Of a stretch of 64,000 bases of DNA, positions 1 to 10,571 are shown in pieces. The stretch is taken from the NCBI GenBank assembly GCA_024336345.1, contig JANFOG010000007.1, forward strand, positions 620,001-684,000, read 5' to 3'. The position numbers were made by a program, and so were the translations under genes. Position 1 is the first letter of the stretch, and each line of letters opens with the position of its first letter. Origin of the DNA: Mariannaea sp. PMI_226. Lineage: Eukaryota; Ascomycota; Sordariomycetes; Hypocreales; Nectriaceae. The notes beneath the pieces were generated by a model. It was not told where the DNA came from, searched no databases, and was given only the letters and a program-made list of their open reading frames with translations.

Positions 1-988
1 TCTCAGTGGCATCAGATGGATAACCAGAAGTCATGACTCCCTCGTAGAAGGTGCCCTGGGCGCCAACACTGTTGTCACCACCAATGCCGAGAATAATGGC
101 ACCTTCTTTCTTCATCGGGTTATAGCCAGAGGCTGATGGGCGTGCACCGCTATAGTAAGTTGAAAGCGACCCAGATGCAGCGTTGGCGCCACGAATCGCC
201 CACAGGTTTGGTCCGCCCTTGATGACAGCGGTCACAAACCGGTAGGAGATGGACAGGTCATTCGGGTTGTTGTTAGTACTAGAGCCTGAAAACAAGCCGT
301 TCTCAAGGTCAGCCATAATCCAAGGGCCACTGCCAGAGCCGCTGCCCCAGACAGTGTTATCGCCAAAGTAGATGGCCTCCATGTGGCCGTTGCCGGTATC
401 ACGGCTGCTGGTCTCGGCATTGCCATAATCAAAACAGCAGCCACCGTTGTAATGAGACCCGTCAAGGACCGCATACATTCCCTCAGCCGCATCGCCTGTA
501 GCAATACCATTTGGAGCATTGTTACGGTAACCCGTGCCAGGTGAAATGAAAACACCGTACGCCTTCTGGCCGTTTAGCGTGACGGGTGCGCCAATCGCGC
601 TAGCCAGGTTGTCATAGCCATTGGATTCCGGACCCGAGAAGCCTCCAGGCGGAGCCTGTGTGAGGTGATTACCACGGCCGGACTGGTCGTAAATAATCGT
701 AATAACACAGGTCGTGCTGGCACAGAAAGAGTCTTGGGAAGCGGCATTGGCGACGCCGCCGGCGGAGAGCGGCACGATGTTGAGCGTGGCGCTATCGGAG
801 CCGCGGCGCACCTGGTAGAGCGGCCCAGTGTAAGAGCCGTACAGGGCACGGGTGGTGCTATGCGCGGCCACGCAAGGCGTACCGCCAGAAGAGTAGATAT
901 CGCATGGTCCAGCGGCGACAAGGGAGCTCGAAGCAACAAGGCTCCAAGCGAATACCCAGGCGCGTTCAAAGCTAGGTTTCGAGAACAT
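1..988 (-). CDS. abfB: GH54 alpha-L-arabinofuranosidase (AbfB type), C-terminus beyond window edge
   Basis: Secreted enzyme that removes arabinose side chains from arabinoxylan and arabinan. Reading leftward from ATG 988-986, the frame is open to base 1, giving 329 residues with no intron. A signal peptide of about 26 residues ends at LVAAG and is followed by the family's CDIYSSGGTPC start. The catalytic domain is recognisable throughout (YDQSGRGNHLTQAPPGGFSG, GCCFDYGNAET, SYRFVTA). The nucleophile is Glu229 in MADLEN and the acid/base is Asp305 in GGDNS. Both are offset by 8 from Glu221 and Asp297 of the Aspergillus kawachii enzyme, so no indel lies between them. The C-terminal arabinose-binding module (CBM42) expected in the family would lie left of the window. 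The symbol is given by family resemblance. Confidence 0.93.
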   Translation of the reverse strand, partial: MFSKPSFERAWVFAWSLVASSSLVAAGPCDIYSSGGTPCVAAHSTTRALYGSYTGPLYQVRRGSDSATLNIVPLSAGGVANAASQDSFCASTTCVITIIYDQSGRGNHLTQAPPGGFSGPESNGYDNLASAIGAPVTLNGQKAYGVFISPGTGYRNNAPNGIATGDAAEGMYAVLDGSHYNGGCCFDYGNAETSSRDTGNGHMEAIYFGDNTVWGSGSGSGPWIMADLENGLFSGSSTNNNPNDLSISYRFVTAVIKGGPNLWAIRGANAASGSLSTYYSGARPSASGYNPMKKEGAIILGIGGDNSVGAQGTFYEGVMTSGYPSDATE

Positions 989-3497
989 ATCTATTCACAG
1001 TTGTAGAAGACCCTGTGGGTTAAGACTTGTCTCTGAGCATTTCTGTTCGCTTTAAAGTCATTTTATATCCGTTCATAGCTTTGAATGAAGGCTCGAATAG
1101 TTGCAGATGTTTGGAACGTAAAAGGTAGTCTTATGCGAGTTCGCGAAGCCCTATTCGTGCGCGAAGCTGGAGAGGAGCACCCTTACAAGTATAACGATGT
1201 CCTATTTGCGCGCAACGCTGGAGAGCAAAAACGATGACCAGGGTTGCAGGGTCACCCGTTCGACGTTGCCTCGGCTGGTGCTGTTCCGTAGCTGAATCTA
1301 GTAGGTAACATTAGCAAAAAACACTTGATACGTCATTAGAAGTGGGAATTATTGTGAAAATAGTGCGCGGTGGACCACCCGGAAGCTCGAAATGGATATC
1401 CGAACAAGATGGATAGACAAACATAGTGACATAACAGGCCACGCGCTGCATAACTCGAAAAACTTACAACACGCAAGTGCGAATATTGACGTAGAGTAAA
1501 ACATTCGACCTGAGTATTAGTCTGGAGATAACAGGCTACGTATTTTTTAATACCAGAAGGGGATATAGCCAGATTAGGAATATAGTAAAAGGTTGTCGCT
1601 GTACGATGCATTAGTACCTCTGAGATGAGTTTAAGCAACAGCTAAACTAGCTAGTTGGTGTTGCTCGAAATCATGAATATCGATTTTCTGTCATTCGAAA
1701 GTTCCTCTAGCGAGATACTCAAAAGGGCTGCAAGAGCTGAGTCAGGGACTGGAAAGCGCCAAGCCGGACATGGCAACTCATCCCCGGAAGTTCAGGGTAG
1801 GTGAAAGACATTTGAAATGTTGAAGGACAATTGTTGAAGATAATTAGATGTCCGCTTGTATCATTATGCTGCATCCTTTGATTTCGTCTTTTTAGTTCAT
1901 CAAGTGGACTAATGGCATATATACATCAGACTCGCGCCAAGGGGTATGGCGCGCACCCATTCACGGCTATATAAGCCTGTCACCCTAGTCTCCTAATCCT
2001 ATGAGCCGTTAGTGTCTTCATTGTATTTCTTTTCACCCAGGTAGGTAGCAGTCCCCTCATCAATATCTCTTACTCATCTCTAACTCGGTTCATCATTTCC
2101 AACTAAGCCATGTTGGTTGAAGTGACGTGTTCGGCAGAAATGGCCGTCCTTGCGCATCAATCAGAGAGCACTCACACCCTACTTTGACTTCATTGCATGG
2201 CTAAAATCAGGAAAGTTGATGAACTCATCAATTTATACGATGCTTATGTTTTTTCCCCATCAATGTATGATATGATGATGAGATAAGATAATACCAGGGG
2301 TAGCCAGGGGTGGTATGAAGAATCGCTGATGATTCAAGTTGATGTTTGGGGCCATCGTGACGTCGGGAATGAACTGCGTGTGTGTGTGTGTTGGCCCATA
2401 CGTAACTTTACGGGATAACGGGATCTATGTAAGCTCAGCGTGGGCTTCAGCGTGGGCCTCGGCTCTGGGGTTGGGTTGGGTTTGGGTCTGAGCTTTTTCC
2501 AGCTCCTGCACCTACAGAAATTTGAGCCATCTTGATGAATTGATCAGAATTACCGGATTCGGTATCGGCTGACCTGCGCAATGTGCTGTGTACCTTAATT
2601 ACTGTCGTAGCTGCGTGCCCGTGCACAGCCCTACAGCTCTGGGGCGGGCGGGGGGACAGCAGCTGAAGGGCACCTAATAAGTCAATCTTAGACAGCAGCC
2701 CATGCCCTGTGGCAGCTTGGCTAAGTCCCGAAACGGGAATTCTGATTATGGGTCTCACTACATGGCTGCGTTCAACCACCAACCACAGGACGCGATACAG
2801 ATTACACCCTGCAATAATTTTAGGTATGCAACTTTCTTTTGTTTTTTTTTGGGTGGCATATGCAGAATAGTCCAGCACACACAGACGCACAGCCTACTTT
2901 TAGACAGGGGAAAGGGAGCAACCGTTCCTTATCGAAATTACAGCCCGTTTCGTGTTCCAAACATAAGCTTGATATTAGATCAAACGTGCCTTGAAAGCCA
3001 ATCAGCGATTCCGTTGCGACAAGGCACGGAGCCCTGTGATGTGGAATCGCGAAAATCCCCATGTTTGATGCACCTCCGAATTCCACACAACCGATGCCTT
3101 TACATGCATGCTGCGGCTGAATTAGAGGGGGGAGATTGAGAGCCTGCCGAAACACTGGCTTTACTTACCATTTTCTTTGGTTCCTTCAATCCAACGCAAG
3201 GTTGTTGACTAATACTTGGCATTTTTCGTAATTGCTGCTGGGGGTGCAACTGTACTGCCCCCCGGACACATGAATTTACCACAAGAAATAGAAATTCTGA
3301 TGACACTCAACACAACATTCGTAAAAACTCCAAAGTTATAAAACCAGGTACCGTCACCTTCATCATCTCATCTTCCCACCATCATCATCAACATCTAAGT
3401 CTACAATCATCTACACTACTCCTTCTATCCTCCTTTCCATCCTCCTTTCCATTTTCTTTACCCTTTCCATCATCATCCTCTCGGCAATCAATCAATC
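989..3497. other. Intergenic region, 2.5 kb, no convincing gene
   Basis: This stretch holds the upstream region of the arabinofuranosidase and the 5' leader of the MFS gene to the right. Open frames here are short and show no family resemblance. Two imperfect copies of a roughly 25 bp element (CTATTCGTGCGCGAAGCTGG near 1151 and its variant near 1200) lie about 50 bp apart upstream of the GH54 gene. A (GT)7 run lies at 2378-2391 and a GGGTT-type run near 2469-2487. The last 100 bases before the MFS start are a long pyrimidine-rich tract typical of a filamentous-fungal promoter or 5' UTR. Confidence 0.6.
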
Positions 3498-5136
3498 ATG
3501 CATGCCACCAACACCACAAGTCACGACGAAACGGCGCCATGCCTTATGCCTGGATCTGGGTCCTCTGGCCACAATTTGCTGCCAACCGATCCCGATAGTC
3601 CCATGTCATGGCCCATTCTCAAAAAGATCTATGTATCTGCCGTCTCTTTTGCCTTTGCATTTGTAGTGTAGGTCGCACCACAACCCAAAACCATCTGCCA
3701 CAATATCCGCTAACCCACAGATATAGTGTATACGGGACGACCACATACACCGCTGCCATTAGTGCCATCCCCGACGCCTTCGGAGTTTCGATGCATACAG
3801 CCCTCCTAGGATTCACACTTCCCTTCTTTGGCGTCTTTTTCGCCCCGATCTACACGCCGCATCTCGCGGAGAGATATGGACGGCGCCCGATCTACCTCGC
3901 TAGTCTCCCGCTCTTTAGTCTCTGTGTGGTTGTCATTGGTCTCGCCTCAAACATTTCAACCCTGCTTGCCTTCCGCTTTCTCGCTGGTCTTTTCGGCGGC
4001 CCATGCCTCGTCCTGATTGAAGGTACTTTCGCCGACGTGTGGCCAGCTGAAAAGACTGTGACATACTATTCCTTTTTGACTGCTGCCTCTTACTTGGGAG
4101 CGGCTTTCGGTAAGAGCCTTTTTTTCCCCCTTATGAATGCTTCAGCCAGAACAATATTAACAATGACGCGTTTGCAGGTCCAATTATTGGTGGATTCGTT
4201 TTCGCGGCCAAGGGCCCAGCTTGGTTGTCCTGGGTCACACTGTTCTTTGCCACTATTGCGATGGCATTCGGCGCTGCTATGCCTGAAACCTATGGCCGTG
4301 AGATCTTGAGGACCCGTATCCGATACAACAGGAGCAACATCAAGCTGCCTTGTGCCCAAAGTGGTGTTACCTTTGCTGAAATGGCCCACATTACCATCTT
4401 CACTCCCCTCAAGATGCTTGTCACCGAGCCTCTGGTCATTATCGTCTCTCTCTACCTTGGACTCAACTTCGCTGTGGTGTTCCAGTGGTTCATCTCCGTG
4501 CCGGCAGCATTGGGTGCGACGTACGGTTTTGACGTCAAGCAGGCCGGCCTCGCATTCTTCTCTGCTGTCGGTGGGTTGGTATTGGCAGTCTTGTCATCTT
4601 GCTTGATTGAAGCCGTTACTTCTAAGCAGAACAAGAGCATGGGTGCCATGGAGAACATTGAGAGCCGACTCATTCCCGCTATTTTTGGATCATTCTTGAA
4701 CGCCGGAGCTCTCTTCTGGGTTGCCTTTACAGCTGACCCCGCCATTCACTACCTGGTCCCCATCTTTGGCACAGCTGTCTATGTCTGGGGCAACGCCATG
4801 GTTCTCATCTCATTCATTTCTTATGTCTTCGACGCCTACCCTCCTGCTGGCACTCTCTCAGCTCTTACCTCAGCCGCTTGCTTCCGCCTTGTTTGTGCCG
4901 GCATCGTTCCCATCTTTATTATCGACATGCTCACTGATCTCAACGGAAAGTGGACATTCAGCATTTTTGGCATCATCTCAGCGGTCATGATCATCATTCC
5001 ATTCATTCTTTACAAGTTTGGCTCCACTTTGCGCATGAAGAGTGCTTACAGCCCACGCTGGACATCTATCTCGATGACGGAACCAATTGCCATGGTCGAT
5101 TCGCCCAGCCAAGAAAGAGATCACATTTCCGTATAA
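3498..5136 (+). CDS. MFS transporter, DHA1 (Tpo1/Flu1-like) drug or polyamine exporter
   Basis: Plasma-membrane proton antiporter of the 12-14 TM drug:H+ family, which exports polyamines, azoles or small metabolites. Three exons (3498-3667, 3721-4109, 4178-5136) give 505 residues. The introns are 53 and 68 bp with GTAGGT and GTAAGA donors and CACAG and TTGCAG acceptors. Both junctions restore family motifs: YGTTTYTAA after the first and AAFGPIIGGF across the second. The N-terminus carries the SPMSWPILKK pattern (DPxNPKNW-like) seen before TM1 in this family. Motif A appears as LAERYGRRP in the TM2-TM3 loop, and PETYGRE marks the exit of TM6. The start lies after a pyrimidine-rich leader. The substrate cannot be told from sequence, and no biosynthetic cluster lies beside it. 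Confidence 0.9.
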
Positions 5137-5803
5137 GCAATACCCTTCCTATCACCTCGGTTTCCTTACCCGTCTATTTCAACTAAAGTCTCATATCTCA
5201 TGAATAGAGGAATCTAGCATTGTATCAAATACCTGTTTTGAACTGTTTCCTTCTCTGTCTTTGTCGGTTCGGCTTTTTCTTGTCTCAATTCAATTTCCTA
5301 GTTATCGGCGTTTAGATCTCATAGATATCATCTTTATCTTGTTCAACTACGAACCTTGTCTCTGTGAATAAATGTCCACTTGAATCAATCATTGACACCG
5401 CCTTTGCTTAGTAAAGATAAAAATACTGTGTATGTATTCTGCCAGCTCGGGACAAAGTGGTCGACTGGCCAAGTCTGACAGTATGCTTGCCACCTTACTA
5501 TCATAGAGCTTGAACGACTGTGGTGTCGGCTTGAAGCCTCTCTTAAGATGTGTTCAATACTTCAAGCAAAAGTTAATATTACGTGTAACTGAGAAAAGGG
5601 CGACAAGCACTATGACATTTTGGGGTACAGATCGTTCAAGGCCCGATATATGGATGGCTCTAGACACAAGCGTAGATTGCCATCGTTATTAAATTACGAA
5701 GAAGGCCAAAAGAGGATTGGGGTAATCAGGGTCAAGCAATATTAGCATGTGTTAGTAGATTAGCGGCTGAATCCACTACTGATAGATCGCTTTTGTCTCC
5801 CAT
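5137..5803. other. 3' intergenic region between convergent genes
   Basis: This region holds the 3' ends of the MFS gene and of the oppositely oriented MYND gene. A 60-codon frame at 5510-5692 has no recognisable features. I see nothing else. Confidence 0.5.
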
Positions 5804-6511
5804 TCAACTAGAACCCCTCATACTACCAGTCGTTGCGTCAACATGGGCCATACTCATACCCTCCATTTTTCCTTGCTCCATGTCCGCCATTAATTTCCTC
5901 ATGGTCGCACCACTCTGTCCTCCTGGGCCCCTCTGAACGACAGCTTCGGCAAACAGGCGTAGCTGCATGGGGAACTGGCCATCGCCGTAATGCTCGATAA
6001 TGTCGCTCTTCTCGATTTTGCACGTCAATGTCTGCCAGACGCTTTCATCTAGACCCATTGCTTCACACTCTCGACGCTTCTCTGCATTCCACCAAGCTGG
6101 AAGTAAGTCGGGCCGCTGCTCAGCTTTATCAAGAAACCGTTTGAACCCGGGGAGACTGTTCGGGTTCCCAGAGTAGAGACCGTCCTCGTCGACAATCTGC
6201 TCAAGGTTGTAGTCGTCCTCAGTTCTGAGACGGTAGGCATCGAGGAGGAGTCTGTATGTATCCTTCTCTGAACGGCCATGCAGCCAATTGCCTCTCTCGA
6301 GATTGGTGAATGGCTGCGAGATGCCTTGATCAACGCTCTTTGGGGGGCTCGAGCCTGGCCGCGGAGGAGGTTTTCCACAGCCCTTTTTGTGGCGCTTCCA
6401 ATCAGTTCCTTGGCATTCGCGAGAGCAATAAGGTGTTTCTGAACATTTTCCACATCGCTTGATATCTGTCTCGTTGGACGTTTTCTTGCAGATGGTACAG
6501 GTGAGCGACAT
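5804..6511 (-). CDS. MYND zinc-finger protein
   Basis: Single-exon gene for 235 residues starting at ATG 6511. The N-terminus is a complete MYND finger, a two-zinc protein-protein interaction module. The ligands are Cys5, Cys8, Cys20, Cys23, Cys29, Cys33, His41 and Cys45, with the conserved YCSRECQ and WKRHKKGC segments. Residues 75-200 are acidic and helical (RLLLDAYRLRTEDDY, PGFKRFLDKAEQRPDLLPAWW). They resemble the C-terminal half of short fungal MYND proteins of unknown role. There is no SET domain, signal peptide or membrane segment, so it is probably a cytosolic or nuclear adaptor. The partner is unknown. Confidence 0.85.
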   Translation of the reverse strand: MSLTCTICKKTSNETDIKRCGKCSETPYCSRECQGTDWKRHKKGCGKPPPRPGSSPPKSVDQGISQPFTNLERGNWLHGRSEKDTYRLLLDAYRLRTEDDYNLEQIVDEDGLYSGNPNSLPGFKRFLDKAEQRPDLLPAWWNAEKRRECEAMGLDESVWQTLTCKIEKSDIIEHYGDGQFPMQLRLFAEAVVQRGPGGQSGATMRKLMADMEQGKMEGMSMAHVDATTGSMRGSS

Positions 6512-7107
6512 AGTGGGCAGTCTGAGATGAGGATGTGTTAGGGTCTCACGGCGGTACTGGCTTTACTGGTTTAGATGTTGGGATAATCTGTTAACTAGGT
6601 GCACAAGATACTCAAAGGTAAGCGAAAACCGAAACGGCGGTGTGATGAACGATTTCTTTTAGCTGCAGATAGATGGCATCTGATAGATTCGTAGGTACGT
6701 AAGCAGCCTGCGAATCACATCCTGAATACTGAGACATGACTTTGAGGTTGGGCCAATGTCATTCTATGGAGTACGTAGCAATTTATATGAGTCAAGTTTT
6801 TTATGATTAGTAGAAACATCATAAGTACGACACAACTTATACAGTTGAGGTTTAGGTATCAGCAACCTTCTACGTAGTTCATGCCGTGCCAAGTCCGACG
6901 GAGCCAGGTCCCTTGTTGTTAGGAACATCATGGCTACACGGCAGGGATCTAGAAAACAAATTTGAACTTGGCAGGCATACACAAGGTAGGAATGCATGGA
7001 TTCAGGGGGCTCGATAGAGCAAACAAGTCCCATGGTAGTGTCTGATATTCTTGGAAACTACAAAGTCTTCTATGATTCCACAAGAGAAGATAATCGCCCC
7101 AAGGCGG
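6512..7107. other. Intergenic region
   Basis: This is the upstream side of the MYND gene and the 3' side of the alpha-glucosidase gene. The open frames here (for example 6764-7033) are short and carry no recognisable domain. I see nothing else. Confidence 0.5.
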
Positions 7108-8874
7108 TTATTGAACAAAATAGACCCGCCCTTCAAATGCAGCTAGCATGTCCTCACTACTGTTCTCGATCGTTGAGAATACCATCTTCTGCGCTGGCTC
7201 TCTAACGCGATCAGGACCGAGATCCCTCGCCGCAAACTTGCTCCAGTCCTTTGGCGTATCAGTAAAGTTGAGTACAACAAGCGCCACATTTCCGCTGGCG
7301 TCCTGCTTCGTGAAAATAAAAAGCTCCGTGTCGTCAGCATGGAGTAGCTCAAAGTCGCCGTGAACCATCAGGTCCACATGCTCTCGCCGGAAGCATAACG
7401 CACGCTTCCAGAAGCTGAGGACCGAAAGTTTGTCGTTGACTTGCGAGGCAACGTTAATCTCTGCAGCCAGCGGGTGCGGCGCCATCCACATAGCCTCCTT
7501 CTTGCCATCGGAGAAACCACCATTGATCTCGGAACCGTCCCACACCATGGGAACGCGCGCATGGTCGCGTGCTAGGTCGTAAAGAGCAGCATAGGCTGCC
7601 TTCAACCTCTCTTCCTCATTTCCCTTCGTAGCCACATGTTCAAGGTACATGATACTGTGAATATCCTTGTAGTGTGTTTCAGGTGAGTAACTGTCCAGAG
7701 GAACATTAACCTGGCCAATCTCTTGGCCCTGATACAGGAATTGCGTGCCCGAAAGCGTCGACTGTAGAAGGGCAAGCAGCTTCGCGCATGCCACACGATG
7801 CTCTGGTGCATCGTTAGTGAAGCGGCTGACGCTTCGGGGCTGGTCGTGGTTCTCCATGAACACCGTCGTCCAGCCGTCGGTGCCACGTATGAGGGCTTGC
7901 GTATTTGCCACTGCGGCTTTGAAACCTGGAAGGGTCCAGTTTCTAGGAACTGTATCAAACCTGTGCATAACACCCAGGCCTAGATCGAGGACGTCAAATT
8001 GAAATATCATATTTAACTGGTTCGCTTCCGCAGAGATATAGCGCAATATCGTTTCCCTCTCCGTAGTAAAGCCAAGCTCGCCAACCGTAATAGCATTATA
8101 GCGTCTGAAAATGGCATTCATCTCCCCTATGTATTCATGAATACGAGGGCCATTGCAGTAAAGGTAGTGTGCTGGCTGGGTAGCCTCGCTTGTGTCGATA
8201 ACGGGAGCGTCAGGCAACCCGTCAGGCTTGGAGTACAAGTTCACAGTATCGATGCGGAAACCATCGATACCCCTGCTTAGCCAAAACTCCATTGCACTGG
8301 AGTAGAGGGCCTGTCGCATCTTGGGGTTCTCCCAGTTCAAATCAGGCTGCTCAGCAGCGAACAAATGAAGATAGTACTCCTCGGTCTTGGGGTCCCATTC
8401 CCACGCACTACCGCCACCAAAAGCTGCACGCCAGTTATTAGGGGGCTGACGCAGGCCATTGGCATCATAGCGAGCTGGGCGCCAGATATACCAATCTCGT
8501 TTACTGTTTGTTCGGCTCGATTGTGACTCAAGGAACCAGCTGTGTTGGTTGGAAGTGTGGTTGATAACAAGGTCCATTATAATGCGTAGACCTCGAGCGT
8601 GGCACTCTTGGATTAGACGCTCCATGTCATTGAGAGTTCCATATGGTGGGTAGACGTCCTCATAGTTGGATATATCATAGCCCATATCCACCTGTGGACT
8701 ATCATAAACAGGGCAGATCCAGATAACATCAACGCCTAGCGAGGCGATGTAATCAAGTTTCGATATAATGCCAAGAATGTCGCCCACTCCATCACCATTG
8801 GAGTCTTTGAAGCTGGCAGGGTAAATTTGGTACACGATGCTGGACTTCCACCAGGGCTTCGAGTTGACAGTCAT
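7108..8874 (-). CDS. GH13 alpha-glucosidase (maltase type), copy 1
   Basis: Intracellular alpha-glucosidase that releases glucose from maltose and related alpha-glucosides. It has 588 residues, one exon, no signal peptide and starts at ATG 8874. The (beta/alpha)8 domain shows the conserved regions in order: DLVINHT (101-107), GFRIDT with nucleophile Asp209, TVGEL with acid/base Glu266, and ENHD with transition-state stabiliser Asp344. The residue after the nucleophile is Thr. In yeast the corresponding Thr is typical of maltases while Val marks isomaltases, so alpha-1,4 preference is inferred. It is clearly paralogous to the enzyme at 34210-36027, with long shared blocks such as YPASFKDSNGDG and LGVDVIW. 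A Zn2Cys6 gene lies 1.7 kb upstream on the same strand. Confidence 0.93.
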   Translation of the reverse strand: MTVNSKPWWKSSIVYQIYPASFKDSNGDGVGDILGIISKLDYIASLGVDVIWICPVYDSPQVDMGYDISNYEDVYPPYGTLNDMERLIQECHARGLRIIMDLVINHTSNQHSWFLESQSSRTNSKRDWYIWRPARYDANGLRQPPNNWRAAFGGGSAWEWDPKTEEYYLHLFAAEQPDLNWENPKMRQALYSSAMEFWLSRGIDGFRIDTVNLYSKPDGLPDAPVIDTSEATQPAHYLYCNGPRIHEYIGEMNAIFRRYNAITVGELGFTTERETILRYISAEANQLNMIFQFDVLDLGLGVMHRFDTVPRNWTLPGFKAAVANTQALIRGTDGWTTVFMENHDQPRSVSRFTNDAPEHRVACAKLLALLQSTLSGTQFLYQGQEIGQVNVPLDSYSPETHYKDIHSIMYLEHVATKGNEEERLKAAYAALYDLARDHARVPMVWDGSEINGGFSDGKKEAMWMAPHPLAAEINVASQVNDKLSVLSFWKRALCFRREHVDLMVHGDFELLHADDTELFIFTKQDASGNVALVVLNFTDTPKDWSKFAARDLGPDRVREPAQKMVFSTIENSSEDMLAAFEGRVYFVQ

Positions 8875-9026
8875 ATTGATTGTTGGACAGCGAGGGAGTT
8901 CAATAGAACGATCCTTAGGGCTGCAAAGTTGTAAATTGAGAGAGAGACAGACGAAAAAAGATTCAGGAGGATGACAGGAGGCTCAGATACGGCTTGAAAG
9001 TGTTCCAGTTGGGGGTGGTTGACAAG

Positions 9027-9036
9027 CCTTTTTATA
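9027..9036 (-). promoter_or_regulatory. TATA box of alpha-glucosidase copy 1
   Basis: TATAAAAAGG on the minus strand, about 155 bp upstream of the ATG at 8874. This is a plausible core promoter position for an inducible fungal gene. Confidence 0.5.
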
Positions 9037-10571
9037 GTGAAGCAGCAGTTTCTTGGCAACATGATGAAAGCGAAGGGAAAGTATGACAGTGGAAAAAAAT
9101 TAATCATGTTTGATAGTGAATTCTGATCATCATCCATGAGTTGTGAGGTGCAATAGGTGCCAAACAGCGAGGTCGTTGACTGTTGACTGGTGATTGGTCA
9201 GATGTCGGCCCGGAGGGCCCCATAGACCAAGATGCCGATGAGATTTGTTGCCATCCACGCAGTAACCTCATTGGCCCAGTCCAGCTAATCTGACAGAAGT
9301 TCGGGGTTTCGCGACCGGCTTATGGCTAACTATCGCTCTAACAAGATCCCGGAATACTATCTTAGCCAAATTTGCCAAGGTGCCGTACTGTCCAGCCCCC
9401 ACACATGGCTGTTTATTGACCGGCAACGTTCGTAAGTCTAACAAGGGTCGATGGATCACACAGACAACTAAATTTTCAATCCGTATAGATTGTTTTTGGT
9501 CACTTGACCACTATTGACCGCTACTCGAGTGTTGCGCGACATTCTTTCGGAGCTTGGCACAGCCTTCTCTGGTTGTTGTTGCTCCACAATGTAGACTATG
9601 AGCTGAGCGGGGGAGACGGAGTTAGTAATTTAATAATTCAGGTCAGTGTCTGGGGATCAATGTGAACAATCTCACGAATACATCGCGACAACAGTGATGT
9701 GTATGGCTCTACTCCGTATGACTCAACGGACTGAGCGATATGTCAGGAAAAAACATTCGAGAGTTTCACTGTGCACAAGCTGCTTGGCAGACACGGTCCG
9801 GGAACTTTGTTGCCGGAATCACATTTCAACAGGAACACCATTGATAGTTATCTAGTCAGTCAGTCTAATCGTACTATTGCTGCACAACCTGTGCATGCTA
9901 CTCAGTCGAATGGAAACACATTTATAGACGGTACAAATTATAATTATGGCATTCGACGCGCGTACTATGACCGATCGCCCCTGTGCAGCTCACTCGTTGA
10001 GTTAAAATTTCATGATGCAGAACTGCCCCTGTTGAAGCAATGCTTGGGCGCCACACAAAGTAGATGCAATGAAAAATCGACTGTTCGAAGGGTAGATACA
10101 CAGTGGGAATAGGCGGCCTTGAAAAATCAACTCATCGACACGTCAAAAACATGGTCCTAGCAGAAGACTAGTGCGGCCTAAAAGCAAATCTGATTATGCT
10201 TGCTTGACTGTACCAAATGAAAACTCCGTTTAGAAATCCGGTTCTATATTCATTGGAATTTGAATGGAGCAGTACATGTATCCAGTCTAGTACGTCTCGG
10301 ATATAGCTACTCGTTTCAGGTAGAGCCCTTGACAAACCATGGTTTCTAGTAATGACATAATTTTTTTTTTTTTTATAAATATGAATTCGTATTCCATTGA
10401 TTCCTCTTTAACGTTTGATTTTGCATTGTGACTTTGATAAGCTGGGTTGGTACTGAGACTTTATACAACGAGAACGTCCTGAACTCCTGATTAAATAGGC
10501 ACCATGGGAACACTCATGTGCCGAGTCGCCAATCTGGACATTAAGAACAGTCCTGTCTTTATAACCAATGC
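9037..10571. other. Intergenic region, promoter of alpha-glucosidase copy 1 and beyond
   Basis: There is no supported gene. Frames at 9646-10112 lack domain features. A T14 run occupies 10361-10374. A CCGGAG element near 9209 fits the CreA-type SYGGRG consensus. I found none of the GCGGA(G/C)TCTCCGC palindromes that mark the second alpha-glucosidase promoter. Confidence 0.5.

Noticed and set aside
2469..2487. GGGTT-rich run resembling telomeric repeat
   Set aside because: Short, irregular and internal; not the TTAGGG repeat of fungal telomeres.
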